Below are positions 25,750-35,144 of a DNA stretch of 64,000 nucleotides, piece by piece; position 1 is the first letter of the stretch, and each line of letters begins with the position of its first letter. A program made the translations under genes and the position numbers. Origin of the DNA: an uncultured Muribaculaceae bacterium (lineage in GTDB: Bacteria; Bacteroidota; Bacteroidia; Bacteroidales; Muribaculaceae); contig CAJUAF010000008.1 in NCBI GenBank assembly GCA_910584365.1, positions 81,286 to 145,285 on the forward strand, written 5' to 3'. A model generated the notes under the pieces. That model had not been told where the DNA came from. It ran no database searches and saw only the letters and a program-made list of their open reading frames with translations.

Positions 25750-27756
25750 ATGAATTCCAGTCAACAGCGCCTCCTTGAACTGCGCGACCTCCTCAACCGC
25801 CATAATTACAATTATTATGTACTGAACGCTCCCGAAATTTCCGACCGGGATTTCGATATGCTGATGAAAGAGCTGGAGGCGCTGGAGAAGGAATTTCCGG
25901 AAATGGATGACCCCTATTCCCCGACCCACAGGGTCGGCTCGGACCTGACCGACCGGTTCGAGCAGGTGGCGCACGTCTATCCGATGTTGTCTCTGAGCAA
26001 CTGCTACTCCATCCGGGAGGTGGACGAGTGGTTCGGGCGCATACGTGCCGGGCTTGAAGGGGAGGAGTTCGAAATTACCGGCGAACTGAAATATGACGGG
26101 ACGTCGATTTCCCTGATCTACGAGCATGGGCGCCTGGTACGGGCCGTCACCCGCGGCGACGGAGAGAAGGGGGATGTCGTTACGGAGAATATAAAGACCA
26201 TCCGGTCCATCCCCCTGCAGCTTCAGGGAACCGGCTGGCCCGATATGTTCGAAATCCGCGGGGAGATTCTGATGCCCTGGGAAGCGTTTGACCGTCTCAA
26301 CAAGGAGAGGGAGTTCAATGAGGAACCGCTCTTCGCCAATCCCCGCAATGCTGCCGCCGGGACGCTGAAAACGCTGGATTCGCGCCAGGTGGCCCGTCGC
26401 GGACTGGACGCCTACTTTTATTATCTTTTAGGTCCGGAACTGCCGTTCGACAATCATTACGATAACATGATGGCCGCGCGGTCCTGGGGGTTCAAGGTCT
26501 CGGACGCAATGACGCTGCTGAAGTCGGTGGAGGCCGTAGACGGTTTTATCAATCACTGGAACACGGCGCGTCGGGAACTTCCCGTGGCCACCGACGGGCT
26601 TGTCTTCAAGGTCAACAGTCTGCGTCAGCAGCTCAACCTGGGATATACCGCCAAGTCGCCCCGCTGGGCTATCGCCTACAAGTTTCCGGCCGAAAGGGCG
26701 TGTACGAAACTGCGTTTCGTCTCCTTCGAGGTTGGCCGTATGGGGATAATAACTCCTGTGGCAAACCTGGAGCCTGTCCTTCTGTCGGGTACTATCGTAA
26801 AGCGCGCGTCGCTTCATAACGAAGATATCATAAAGACCCTCGATATTCATCAGGGGGATATGCTTTACGTGGAGAAGGGGGGAGAAATCATTCCCAAGAT
26901 TACGGGAGTGGACGCCGAAGCGCGAGAGCCGGGCGCCGAGCCGGTGAAATTCATAAGCCATTGTCCGGCCTGTGGTACTCCGCTGATCAGGGTCGAGGGG
27001 GAAGCCTCATGGCAATGTCCCAATAAATTCGGTTGTCCGCCGCAGATTGCCGGCCGAATAGAGCATTTCGTAGGACGCAAGATGATGAATATCGATGGAG
27101 TGGGGGAGGAGACGGCCGAACAGTTGTGTACGCTCGGTCTGGTGCGTGACATCGCTGACCTCTATGACCTGACCGCCGGGCAACTGATGAAGCTGACCGG
27201 TTTCGGGCCGCGTTCTGCCGAAAGAGTTCTGGAGGGGCTGGAGGCTTCGAAGAGCGTGCCGTATGACAGGGTTATCTATGCCCTTTCGATTCCGTTCGTA
27301 GGTGATACGGTGTCGAAGAAAGTGGCGGCGGCGTTCCCTGATATCGACCGGCTGATGGCTGCCTCGGCCGAAGAACTTGCCGCGACAAAAGACATAGGCC
27401 CGCGTATCGCTGAAAGCATCACGGAGTATTTCGCCAATCCCGTCAACCGCCGGACTATCGAGCGTCTTCGCGCCGTCGGACTGCAGATGTCGCAGCCCGA
27501 AGAAGACACCGAAGGGCATACCGAGCTGCTGGACGGAAAGACTTTTGTCATTTCCGGGACCTTCTCGCTTCATTCCCGCGATGAATACAAGGCTATGATC
27601 GGCCGCAACGGCGGTAAAAACGCGTCGTCCATCTCCAGAAAGACCGATTACGTGCTTGCAGGGGAGAATATGGGGCCGGCCAAACGCGAAAAGGCGGCCT
27701 CCCTGGGTATCCCTGTCATCGATGAACATCAGTTCCTCGCAATGCTCGGGCAGTGA
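25750..27756 (+). CDS. ligA: NAD-dependent DNA ligase
   Basis: About 668 residues, normal for LigA. I chose the ATG at 25750; a GTG at 25741 in frame is also possible. The Ia domain contacts NAD; the adenylated lysine is Lys114 in GELKYDGTS. Later blocks are FANPRNAAAGTLK, the zinc finger CPACG...CPNKFGC, helix-hairpin-helix repeats and a C-terminal BRCT domain (FVISGTF...). It seals nicks in DNA during replication and repair. Confidence 0.96.
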   Translation: MNSSQQRLLELRDLLNRHNYNYYVLNAPEISDRDFDMLMKELEALEKEFPEMDDPYSPTHRVGSDLTDRFEQVAHVYPMLSLSNCYSIREVDEWFGRIRAGLEGEEFEITGELKYDGTSISLIYEHGRLVRAVTRGDGEKGDVVTENIKTIRSIPLQLQGTGWPDMFEIRGEILMPWEAFDRLNKEREFNEEPLFANPRNAAAGTLKTLDSRQVARRGLDAYFYYLLGPELPFDNHYDNMMAARSWGFKVSDAMTLLKSVEAVDGFINHWNTARRELPVATDGLVFKVNSLRQQLNLGYTAKSPRWAIAYKFPAERACTKLRFVSFEVGRMGIITPVANLEPVLLSGTIVKRASLHNEDIIKTLDIHQGDMLYVEKGGEIIPKITGVDAEAREPGAEPVKFISHCPACGTPLIRVEGEASWQCPNKFGCPPQIAGRIEHFVGRKMMNIDGVGEETAEQLCTLGLVRDIADLYDLTAGQLMKLTGFGPRSAERVLEGLEASKSVPYDRVIYALSIPFVGDTVSKKVAAAFPDIDRLMAASAEELAATKDIGPRIAESITEYFANPVNRRTIERLRAVGLQMSQPEEDTEGHTELLDGKTFVISGTFSLHSRDEYKAMIGRNGGKNASSISRKTDYVLAGENMGPAKREKAASLGIPVIDEHQFLAMLGQ

Positions 27757-27817
27757 CCGGGAGGCCGGACAACAGATCGTGGCTTTCTTTGAATGAAATA
27801 ATTCTTAAAAATTAATC

Positions 27818-28408
27818 ATGTTGTTATACCAATCATTTTATTATGGCTCCATGGGCCTCAAGCCTTTTCATGTCGCCATGTTTTGGGTCATTGGTCTTGC
27901 GGCAGCTTTTTTCCTGGTAAAATACCTTTTGAGATGGTATTCGCGTCCTCGGACGGATTCGTGGGGAGAAGTATTGTACAGAACTACCCGTCAGAAGATC
28001 GGATTTGGAGTGCTGGTAGGATTCTTCGCCTGTATGGCGTTTGGTTTAGTCGGAATGTGGCTCTCTCAACTTGTTACTGTCACTGTTGTCAAGGTAAATC
28101 CTAACATGACGGCAAGTGCCCGAGAGATGTTTATATGGGACAAGGATGCTCCCGGGATATCGAGCAGGAATGTCATAGTCAATGAGTCATCAAAGATGCT
28201 TTATCTCTGGACTCCTGTTCCGAAGTCGGAATATATGGATTCGGTTGCTCCCAAATCTATTCTTAGAGTGGATCAGCTGCCCGATGCTTTTGTCAGGGAT
28301 GCCGATGATGCGCCGGAAAGCATATCTGTTTATGGCCGGCCAGAAATATGGCTTACTACTGATAGTGTGTGGGGTAACGTATCGTATATTGAAGGTTTTG
28401 GTTATTAG
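27818..28408 (+). CDS. Membrane protein of unknown function
   Basis: 196 residues. Two hydrophobic segments (about 18-38 and 66-92) precede a soluble C-terminal region rich in Ser, Asp and Pro, predicted outside the cytoplasm. I recognise no family. Base composition is slightly more AT-rich than its neighbours. It stands between ligA and pyrE without close spacing to either, so it may be transcribed alone. Confidence 0.6.
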   Translation: MLLYQSFYYGSMGLKPFHVAMFWVIGLAAAFFLVKYLLRWYSRPRTDSWGEVLYRTTRQKIGFGVLVGFFACMAFGLVGMWLSQLVTVTVVKVNPNMTASAREMFIWDKDAPGISSRNVIVNESSKMLYLWTPVPKSEYMDSVAPKSILRVDQLPDAFVRDADDAPESISVYGRPEIWLTTDSVWGNVSYIEGFGY

Positions 28409-28527
28409 ATCTCGGCGACGGATTCTTTGTAATGGTTAATTTGAAATATCCGGGTTATATGCCGCAATTAATAATTTTTATATTATTAAATAGGGGCGTG
28501 GAGAGGGGAGAATCGTGGATTTTTTTG

Positions 28528-28535
28528 TAATTTTG
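28528..28535 (+). promoter_or_regulatory. Promoter -7 box of pyrE
   Basis: TAATTTTG matches the TAnnTTTG consensus, 28 bases before the pyrE start and preceded by a T-rich stretch. Confidence 0.5.
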
Positions 28536-28563
28536 CGGTGTATAACTGTTTAAACGGACATTC

Positions 28564-29211
28564 ATGAAGAAACTTGAGCTTCTGCTGGCAGAAAAGCTGC
28601 TGAATATCAGTGCTATAAAGCTCCAGCCCGATATGCCCTTCACCTGGGCTTCCGGCTGGAATTCGCCTATTTATACGGATAACCGCAAGACGTTGTCTTA
28701 TCCGCAGCTACGGACTTTCATCAAGACCGAAATCTGTCGCCTGATAATGGAGAATTTCGGGATGCCGGACGCTATCGCCGGAGTGGCTACCGGGGCTATC
28801 GCCCAGGGCGCGCTCGTGGCCGATATGCTCGGGTTGCCTTATGTGTATGTCCGTTCTGCTCCCAAGGACCACGGTCTGGAGAACCTTATCGAAGGTAATC
28901 TGACGCTGGGTCAGAAGGTTATCGTAATCGAAGACCTGATTTCCACCGGCAAAAGTTCGCTGAAAGCCGCCGAGGCTATCCGTATGGCCGGCGCCGAGGT
29001 GATGGGTATGGTCGCCATGTTCACCTACGGTTTCCCCGTGGCCGAAAAGGCGTTCAGCGAGGCCGGCATCAAGCTGATGACCCTCTCCAACTATCAGGCC
29101 ATGCTGGAAGTGGCTCTCAAGACGGGCTTTATCGGCGAAAAGGATATAAAGACACTTCAGGAATGGCGCGAGGACCCCGCCAACTGGGCTCCCTCCCGGA
29201 CCGAAGAATAA
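28564..29211 (+). CDS. pyrE: Orotate phosphoribosyltransferase
   Basis: 215 residues. It has FTWASGWNSPIYTDNR near the N-terminus and the PRPP-binding motif VIVIEDLISTGKSS (about 119-132). It converts orotate and PRPP to OMP in pyrimidine synthesis. It is followed after 13 bases by the SRPBCC gene, a pairing I regard as usual in Bacteroidales. Confidence 0.95.
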   Translation: MKKLELLLAEKLLNISAIKLQPDMPFTWASGWNSPIYTDNRKTLSYPQLRTFIKTEICRLIMENFGMPDAIAGVATGAIAQGALVADMLGLPYVYVRSAPKDHGLENLIEGNLTLGQKVIVIEDLISTGKSSLKAAEAIRMAGAEVMGMVAMFTYGFPVAEKAFSEAGIKLMTLSNYQAMLEVALKTGFIGEKDIKTLQEWREDPANWAPSRTEE

Positions 29212-29224
29212 CCGAGAACGCATA

Positions 29225-29644
29225 ATGGCAACTTACAAAAGCAAACCCGCTAAGATTAACCGCTCTGCCGGGGATATTTTCAGCCGTTTCAGCGACATGA
29301 GCCGCCTTCAGGAGATCCTGGAACAACTTCCCGAGGAGCAGCGCAAGCAGATCGGCGACGTGGAGTTCACCAAGGACTCCATCCGCATCGTGACTCCCCA
29401 GGTCGGCGAAATCGGCTTCAAGGTCAAGGAGCTTGTGGCTCCCTCGAAGATTGTCTTCACTACGGAATCGTCGCCGGTCCCCCTGACAATGCAGGTCAAC
29501 ATCCGCCCCGACGGGGAGGAGGCCTCGGAAGTGGAGACGGTCATCGACGTGGAGATTCCCGCGATAGTGCGTCCGATAATCGGACCCCAGCTCCAGAAAG
29601 CCGCCGACAAGTTCGGTGAGCTGATTTCGGGTCTCAGCCTTTGA
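29225..29644 (+). CDS. SRPBCC-family protein
   Basis: 139 residues with the alternating pattern of the START/polyketide-cyclase fold: a first strand and two helices (DIFSRFSDMSRLQEILEQL), beta strands, then a long C-terminal amphipathic helix. The fold makes a hydrophobic ligand pocket; the ligand is unknown. It is cytoplasmic and likely cotranscribed with pyrE. Confidence 0.75.
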   Translation: MATYKSKPAKINRSAGDIFSRFSDMSRLQEILEQLPEEQRKQIGDVEFTKDSIRIVTPQVGEIGFKVKELVAPSKIVFTTESSPVPLTMQVNIRPDGEEASEVETVIDVEIPAIVRPIIGPQLQKAADKFGELISGLSL

Positions 29645-29668
29645 GACTCAAATACTTATCTCTCCGAT

Positions 29669-30178
29669 ATGAACATAACTGCAAAGATTTCCATGTTGAC
29701 GACGGCAATGCTTTTTGCCGTCGCCAATGTTTCATGTGACAAGGTTGACTTCGACCGGATTCCTCCGGCGAACGTAAGGCTGAGTTTCGATACTCAGGCC
29801 GAATGGACCCGCTACGGCACTCCCGGAGCGCTGGACCATAAGGATTTTATCCTTGACGGCAACTATCGCGTCCCTTCGGATTTTCCGTGGACTGCCCTGA
29901 CCTATACGGGCTTCGGAGGTATTCTGCTGGTAGGAGATATTAATGGCGCCCCCTACGCTTACGACCTGGCCTGTCCGGTCGAGGTGCGCCGCGATATCCG
30001 GATTAAAATCGACCCGGAGACCAATGAAGCCTATTGCCCCCATTGCGGAAGCCGTTATTCGGTCTACACCAATTACGGTTCTCCCGTTTCCGGCGAGGCA
30101 AAAAAACTCAAACGCGGTCTGAGGCGTTTTAATGTAGGTCCGGGGATGAACGGCGAATTCATGGTCGTCAGCCGGTAG
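29669..30178 (+). CDS. Lipoprotein with a degenerate Rieske-like domain
   Basis: 169 residues. A lipoprotein signal peptide ends at a lipobox-like NVSC (Cys23). The C-terminal half has the Rieske pattern of two loops, DLACPVE and AYCPHCGSRY, about 30 residues apart. Canonical loops are CxH and CxxH with CPCHGS; here the first lacks its His and the second reads CPHC, so a normal 2Fe-2S centre is unlikely and a zinc or structural site is possible. It is probably membrane anchored on the periplasmic side. Function unknown. Confidence 0.7.
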   Translation: MNITAKISMLTTAMLFAVANVSCDKVDFDRIPPANVRLSFDTQAEWTRYGTPGALDHKDFILDGNYRVPSDFPWTALTYTGFGGILLVGDINGAPYAYDLACPVEVRRDIRIKIDPETNEAYCPHCGSRYSVYTNYGSPVSGEAKKLKRGLRRFNVGPGMNGEFMVVSR

Positions 30179-30201
30179 ACCCAACGCTAATTTTTTTAGA
30201 G

Positions 30202-31533
30202 ATGGAGACAAGGATTATAGCCGAGCGCCTCAAAGAGCGCCATAACATCATTAATCTCAATGAGATGCAGCGGACAATGGCCGCTACCGACGCGCGCAGG
30301 ATAATTCTCCTGTCTCCGACCGGTTCGGGGAAGACGGCGGCGTTTACCCTGAGACTGCTCCGTTTCCTGGGGCCGTCGGAGGGGAAGGTGCAGGCTGTCA
30401 TCATGGCGCCTTCGCGGGAACTTGTAATCCAGATTGCCGACGTGGTCCGTCCGGTTGCCGCCGGGCTTAAAACCGTGGCTTTCTACGGCGGTCATCCGAT
30501 GGCCGAGGAGATCAGCTCCCTGTCTGTGACGCCGGATATAATCGTGGCTACTCCGGGGCGTCTGCTGGATCATCTCCAGCGCCACACCCTTTCGGTGGAA
30601 GGGGTCAGGGCGCTTGTGCTGGACGAATATGACAAGTCGCTGGAACTTGGGTTCTACGACGAGATGAAGCGGATTGTCAGGCGGATGACGGCTCTGGAGC
30701 TTGTGATTCTGACATCGGCAACGCCTCTGGCCGGGATGCCCGATTTCCTGAAGCTCGACAAACCGGAAGTTTTTGATTTTACTGCCGGAAAACCCGCCGC
30801 AGGAAGGCTGCAGACGGTAAGAGTGGATTCGCCGGAACGCGATAAACTCGCCACTCTGGAGGAGCTTCTTCGCAGTCTCGATAACGGAAGGGCGATTGTG
30901 TTCGTAAATCACCGCGAGAGCGCCGAGCGCGTCTACGAAGCTCTGAAGCGGGAGGGGTTGCCGGTAGGACTGTATCACGGCGGACTGGAACAGCGGGAGC
31001 GGAAACTGGCGGTGGACCTTCTCAACAACGGTACCACACCTATACTTGTCTCGACTGACCTGGGAGCGCGTGGCCTCGATATTGACGATGTAAATTACGT
31101 TATCCACTATCATCTCCCCCGTCGCCTGAAAGCTGGACCCACCGCAACGGGCGCACCGCCCCGCATGGGGGCCGACGGCACGGTCTTTTCCATCATCTCC
31201 GAGGGGGAAAATATTCCCGAATATGTGGGCTGGCAGCGCCTGTATCAGCCTAAGTCGGTATCGGCGGATCCGATACGGTCCGATGTAGCTACAATATACA
31301 TCAACGCCGGAAAGAAAGAAAAGATTTCACGGGGCGACATCGCCGGTTATCTGATGAAGGCAGGGGGGCTGCGTCCGGATCAGGTTGGGAAAATTATCCT
31401 GGATGATCACAGCGCTATCGTCGCCGTTCCCCGCGATGTGCTTGACGGAGAAGCGGATGCGCCGGGGTTGCTTGAACGGCTGGCACCCTGCAAACTCAAG
31501 AATACCCGTGTGCGTCTGTCGCTGTTGAGATAA
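30202..31533 (+). CDS. DEAD-box-type RNA helicase
   Basis: 443 residues. The RecA-like core shows motif I SPTGSGKT, APSRELV (Ia), TPGRLL (Ib), motif II DEYD in place of DEAD, SAT (III), and in the second lobe FVNHRES, STDLGARGLD and the H-x-LPRR region that stands for motif VI. The DEYD variant is a known Bacteroidales form. It unwinds RNA; the target is unknown. It is convergent with the OmpH-like gene across a strong hairpin. Confidence 0.88.
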   Translation: METRIIAERLKERHNIINLNEMQRTMAATDARRIILLSPTGSGKTAAFTLRLLRFLGPSEGKVQAVIMAPSRELVIQIADVVRPVAAGLKTVAFYGGHPMAEEISSLSVTPDIIVATPGRLLDHLQRHTLSVEGVRALVLDEYDKSLELGFYDEMKRIVRRMTALELVILTSATPLAGMPDFLKLDKPEVFDFTAGKPAAGRLQTVRVDSPERDKLATLEELLRSLDNGRAIVFVNHRESAERVYEALKREGLPVGLYHGGLEQRERKLAVDLLNNGTTPILVSTDLGARGLDIDDVNYVIHYHLPRRLKAGPTATGAPPRMGADGTVFSIISEGENIPEYVGWQRLYQPKSVSADPIRSDVATIYINAGKKEKISRGDIAGYLMKAGGLRPDQVGKIILDDHSAIVAVPRDVLDGEADAPGLLERLAPCKLKNTRVRLSLLR

Positions 31534-31593
31534 ATCTGGCGGCGGTAACGGTCCGCGCATTTGCGTCGGGCTGAAGTCGGAATCATATCATAA

Positions 31594-31637
31594 CGGACCC
31601 CGGACTTGCGGCGTATGGCCGTATGGTCCGGGGTCCG
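31594..31637. terminator. Bidirectional hairpin between the helicase and OmpH-like genes
   Basis: A perfect 12-bp GC-rich inverted repeat (31594-31605 with 31626-31637) with a 20-base spacer, placed between the two convergent stops. Confidence 0.55.
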
Positions 31638-31674
31638 GTATTTCTGCGGGCGTCAGCGAGGAGTGGCCCGGGGA

Positions 31675-32337
31675 TTATTTCTTGGCGGGAGCGTCGGCGG
31701 CTTTCTTGTCGTCGGCCTTGGCGTCTTTGGCGGCCGGTTTCTTGTAGCGGGCGTTGAGTCCGGCGATTACGTCGGCGGTGATGTCAAGAGCCGGGTTGAA
31801 GTACTGGCCGGGGGAGTAAAGCAGGATGGCGTCGTAGTGCTTGTCCTGGTTGTAGGAGACGAGGAAGTTGTTTATGGAGTCGATGAATTCCTGCTGCTGG
31901 CGGAGAGCTTCCTGCTGGGCGCGGGCCTGGAGGTTCCCGAGGTAGGATTCGGCGGCCTGCTGCTTGCGGTTAAGTTCGGTCATGTCGGCGTTGTAGGAGG
32001 CTTCGGAGAGGTAGCCGTTGGACTGCACTTTCTGCTGGATGTTGGAGGCCAGTCGCTGCAGCTCGCCCTGGCGGCTCTGCATGGCGTTTTCCAGTTCGCG
32101 GGTGGCGCGGAGATTGGTTTCGTTGTAGGTCTTTACCAGGTCGTAGTTTGCCATTACCGAGTCCATGTTGTAATAGCGGATATTGGTAGTGGGAGCGAAT
32201 GTGTCTCCTTCTACTTTTGCCGACTTTGGAGTCTCGTTGGCGGCCTCATCCTTCTTTTCTTCGCTGCCGGAACAGCTCATGAGCGGGAGCGCTGCGGCTA
32301 CGGTAAGGGCCGAGGCTGCGAAAGCAAGTTTTTTCAT
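31675..32337 (-). CDS. OmpH/Skp-like periplasmic lipoprotein
   Basis: 220 residues. The signal peptide ends at the lipobox LMSC (Cys22). A long helical coiled-coil rich in Gln, Ala and Glu (about 60-175) with the SYNQDKHYDAILLYSPGQYFNPALDIT block is typical of OmpH/Skp chaperones, which hold unfolded outer-membrane proteins. The C-terminus is Lys/Ala rich. Most Skp proteins are soluble; a lipid anchor would tether this one. Confidence 0.85.
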   Translation of the reverse strand: MKKLAFAASALTVAAALPLMSCSGSEEKKDEAANETPKSAKVEGDTFAPTTNIRYYNMDSVMANYDLVKTYNETNLRATRELENAMQSRQGELQRLASNIQQKVQSNGYLSEASYNADMTELNRKQQAAESYLGNLQARAQQEALRQQQEFIDSINNFLVSYNQDKHYDAILLYSPGQYFNPALDITADVIAGLNARYKKPAAKDAKADDKKAADAPAKK

Positions 32338-32352
32338 TGGTTGCTCAGGTTA

Positions 32353-32526
32353 TTATTTTTTTGATTTTAAGCGTTCGAGGGCCCCGCGGCGCAGGCGGGG
32401 GAGGTCATGGGCGTGTCCGGGACGGAAAGCGCCGCCCTTGATGAAAATATTCTTAACGGCGAGAAGACATACCGCCAGAACCAGCAACGGAATTGACAGA
32501 AAAAGCAGCGTCAAAAGGTCATTCAT
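32353..32526 (-). CDS. Small KGG-motif membrane protein (57 aa)
   Basis: The frame from the ATG at 32526 to the TAA at 32353 gives 57 residues: an N-terminal hydrophobic helix (about 4-24), then FIKGGAF (28-34), a His-rich spot (GHAH) and a basic tail. Short Bacteroidetes membrane proteins with a helix followed by F-x-KGG-x-F are a known uncharacterised group, which supports this as a real gene. It precedes the OmpH-like gene by 15 bases and may be cotranscribed with it. Confidence 0.55.
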   Translation of the reverse strand: MNDLLTLLFLSIPLLVLAVCLLAVKNIFIKGGAFRPGHAHDLPRLRRGALERLKSKK

Positions 32527-32671
32527 ACGTCGTTCAGCTTATTTTGAGCGCAAATATAAGAAAGTTATGGCAATTATTTGCGAGATTTCATTTTTATTTT
32601 GTAACTTAGCCGTATCGAAACTCGATATTTAACAGAATTTTCAAATCCCAAAGATATTTTAAACGTTTATT

Positions 32672-34135
32672 ATGGAAGTTAAAGACCTTCAGCCCAAAGC
32701 GGTGTTTGAAATCTTCGACCAGATCACGAAGATTCCCCGTCCCTCCAAAAAGGAGGAGAAAATCCGCCAGTATATTCTCGACTTCGCCAGCAGCCACGGA
32801 ATCGACGCCCACGCCGACGAGACCGGTAACGTAATCATGCGCAAGGGCGCCACCCCCGGTCACGAGGATGCTCCCACGGTGATTCTGCAGGGCCACATGG
32901 ACATGGTCTGCGAGAGCGACGACAAGAGCTTTGACTTCGAGAACCGTCCCATCGAGACGATTGTCGACGGGGAGTGGGTCCGCGCCAACGGGACGACGCT
33001 CGGAGCCGACAACGGTATCGGCGTGGCCGCCGCGCTGGCCATCATGACCGATGACACCCTGGTGCATGGCCCCCTGGAGGTGCTTGTTACCATGGACGAA
33101 GAGACTGGCATGACCGGTGCCAAGAACCTCAGGAAGGGTGAGCTGAAAGGGACTATCCTTATCAATCTCGACTCCGAGGATGACGCCGAGGTGTTCGTGG
33201 GATGCGCCGGTGGAATCGACACGGTGGCTACGTTCAACTACAAGCGTTCGTTCGCACCCGGGGATTTCCATTACTTCAAGATGGACGTGCGCGATGGTCT
33301 GGGAGGCCACTCCGGAGGTGATATCCATCTGGGACGCGCCAACGCCAACAAGCTGATCGCCCGCTTCCTGTTCAACCTCATGCAGAAGCACGACGAGGTG
33401 TCGCTCTCGGAAATCGACGGCGGCAACCTCCGCAACGCCATCCCCCGTGCCGCTCACGCCGTTTTCGGGGTACATACTTCCCGCAAGGAGGATATCCGCA
33501 TCGCATTCAATAAATATGTGGCCGATATCGAAGGGGAATACAAGGGTCTGGAAGTAACCCTGAAGCTGGATCTCGAGAGCGTCGACAAGCCCGAGTTCAC
33601 GATTGATTCGGACACTTCGCGCCGCCTGATCATGGCTCTGTACAGCGCCCCCCACGGCGTGCAGTCCTGGAGCCGCGATATGGAGGGACTGGTTGAGACT
33701 TCCACCAACCTGGCTTCGGTCAAGATGGCTGCCGGCGACAAGATTGTTGTCACCACTTCCCAGCGTTCGTGTGTCGACTCCCGCAAGTTCGATATCTCAA
33801 ACCAGGTGGAGGCTCTGTTCCTCCTGGCCGGTGCCGAGGTAGAGCATGGCGACGGCTATCCCGCCTGGACTCCCAACCTGGATTCCCCCATCATGAAGAT
33901 GGCTTCCGACGCATACGAGGAACTTTACGGTGTCAAGCCGGCCATCAAAGGTATCCATGCCGGCCTGGAGTGCGCCCTGTTCCAGCAGAACTATCCCGAA
34001 CTCGACATGGTATCCTTCGGTCCGACGCTGAAGGACGTCCACTCGCCTTCGGAGAGGATGCATATCCCGGCGGTAGAGCGTTTCTACCAGCAGCTGTGCC
34101 GCACGCTTGAAAAAGTTGCCGCGGAGAAAAAATAA
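32672..34135 (+). CDS. pepD: Aminoacyl-histidine dipeptidase (M20 family)
   Basis: 487 residues, family length. Visible metal-site blocks are LQGHMDMVCES (His and Asp ligands), LGADNGIGVA, and the catalytic Glu pair in MDEETGMTGA, then GGHSGGDI and the C-terminal HAGLEC and SFGPTLKDVHSP. It cleaves Xaa-His dipeptides such as carnosine, using zinc. It is cytoplasmic and ends in a hairpin. Confidence 0.94.
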   Translation: MEVKDLQPKAVFEIFDQITKIPRPSKKEEKIRQYILDFASSHGIDAHADETGNVIMRKGATPGHEDAPTVILQGHMDMVCESDDKSFDFENRPIETIVDGEWVRANGTTLGADNGIGVAAALAIMTDDTLVHGPLEVLVTMDEETGMTGAKNLRKGELKGTILINLDSEDDAEVFVGCAGGIDTVATFNYKRSFAPGDFHYFKMDVRDGLGGHSGGDIHLGRANANKLIARFLFNLMQKHDEVSLSEIDGGNLRNAIPRAAHAVFGVHTSRKEDIRIAFNKYVADIEGEYKGLEVTLKLDLESVDKPEFTIDSDTSRRLIMALYSAPHGVQSWSRDMEGLVETSTNLASVKMAAGDKIVVTTSQRSCVDSRKFDISNQVEALFLLAGAEVEHGDGYPAWTPNLDSPIMKMASDAYEELYGVKPAIKGIHAGLECALFQQNYPELDMVSFGPTLKDVHSPSERMHIPAVERFYQQLCRTLEKVAAEKK

Positions 34136-34150
34136 GATACAGTAATTTCA

Positions 34151-34187
34151 AATCTCCCGGCGGGATTAGTGCCCGTCGGGAGATTTG
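34151..34187 (+). terminator. Hairpin after pepD
   Basis: Arms of 15 bp (34151-34165 and 34173-34187) with one mismatch and a 7-base loop. It starts 16 bases after the pepD stop and ends just before the muramidase gene. Confidence 0.6.
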
Positions 34188-34208
34188 TCCGTAATTCCCT
34201 TCCTTCCC

Positions 34209-35066
34209 ATGAAAGACTTCCACGTTGCCGGGGGCCTTTGTGCCTTTATGCTGGCGGTTCCCGCCGCCCTGGCTGACCGTCCGGCGCCGACAGAAAAGCC
34301 CGGTGACTCCCAGCCGCTGACCTCCGATCCTCCCGTGCCGTTTCCGCAAGGGACCGCCCAGGTGCCGATTCCGGCGCCCGACGAGTTCCCCGAGCCGGTA
34401 GGGTTGCCGTCACAGGCGTGGGCTGATTCCATCCGTCTGTTCCCCGACGAAGGGCTGCCGCTTGGGCGCTTCCGGAGACTGACCGAGGAGGATTTCCGGG
34501 AAGTGGCGGAAGAACTCGGCGTGGAAGTGGCCGCAATAAAGGCAGTTGTCGATATCGAGGCGGGACGCGCCCACGAAGGTTTCTATCAACCGGGTAAGCC
34601 GCTGATAAACTTCGACCTTACGATGTACCGCAAGTTTGCGCCCAGGCATGGGGTCTCGCTGTCGCAGGCCAGAAAGAAATCACCGGTGATATTCTCCCGG
34701 CCCGACACACGGAAGTACGGCTCATATCAGGCCGCCCAGTATGCCCGCCTCGAAGGCGCCCGAGCGATAGACGAGGCGTCGGCCCTGGAATCGGCTTTCT
34801 GGGGGATGTTCCAGATAGGAGGATTCAACTGGAAGCTCTGTGGATGTGAGTCGGTGGAAGAGTTTGTCGACAGGATGAGCCGTTCGGAGCGCGACCAGCT
34901 CGAACTGTTTGCCAGGCTGATAACAAATTGCGGAATGCTGGAATCGCTCCAGAAAAAACAATGGCTGCGGTTCGCCCTGAAATACAACGGACCGCGGGCC
35001 AAGTCGCGGGGATATCATAAACGTATGGCGTCGGCTTACAGCCGTTACAAAGAAGCTGAAAAATAA
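34209..35066 (+). CDS. Secreted N-acetylmuramidase-type protein
   Basis: 285 residues from the ATG at 34209; this start opens a signal peptide (FHVAGGLCAFMLAVPAALA). A Pro-rich linker (about 25-70) precedes the muramidase domain (about 90-285): DIEAGRAHEGF, INFDLTMYRKFAPRHG, EASALESAFWGMFQIGGFNW and a C-terminal KYNGPRAKSRGYHKRM. The family cuts the glycan of peptidoglycan; Glu in DIEAG is the likely acid. It is placed after pepD and before DUF4491 and may act in wall turnover. Confidence 0.85.
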   Translation: MKDFHVAGGLCAFMLAVPAALADRPAPTEKPGDSQPLTSDPPVPFPQGTAQVPIPAPDEFPEPVGLPSQAWADSIRLFPDEGLPLGRFRRLTEEDFREVAEELGVEVAAIKAVVDIEAGRAHEGFYQPGKPLINFDLTMYRKFAPRHGVSLSQARKKSPVIFSRPDTRKYGSYQAAQYARLEGARAIDEASALESAFWGMFQIGGFNWKLCGCESVEEFVDRMSRSERDQLELFARLITNCGMLESLQKKQWLRFALKYNGPRAKSRGYHKRMASAYSRYKEAEK

Positions 35067-35144
35067 CCAGCATCTTCCCCGCCCGAACCTCCCCGCCCTC
35101 CGACATAATTCAACTTCAACCATAATATACAGGAGATATAGAAT

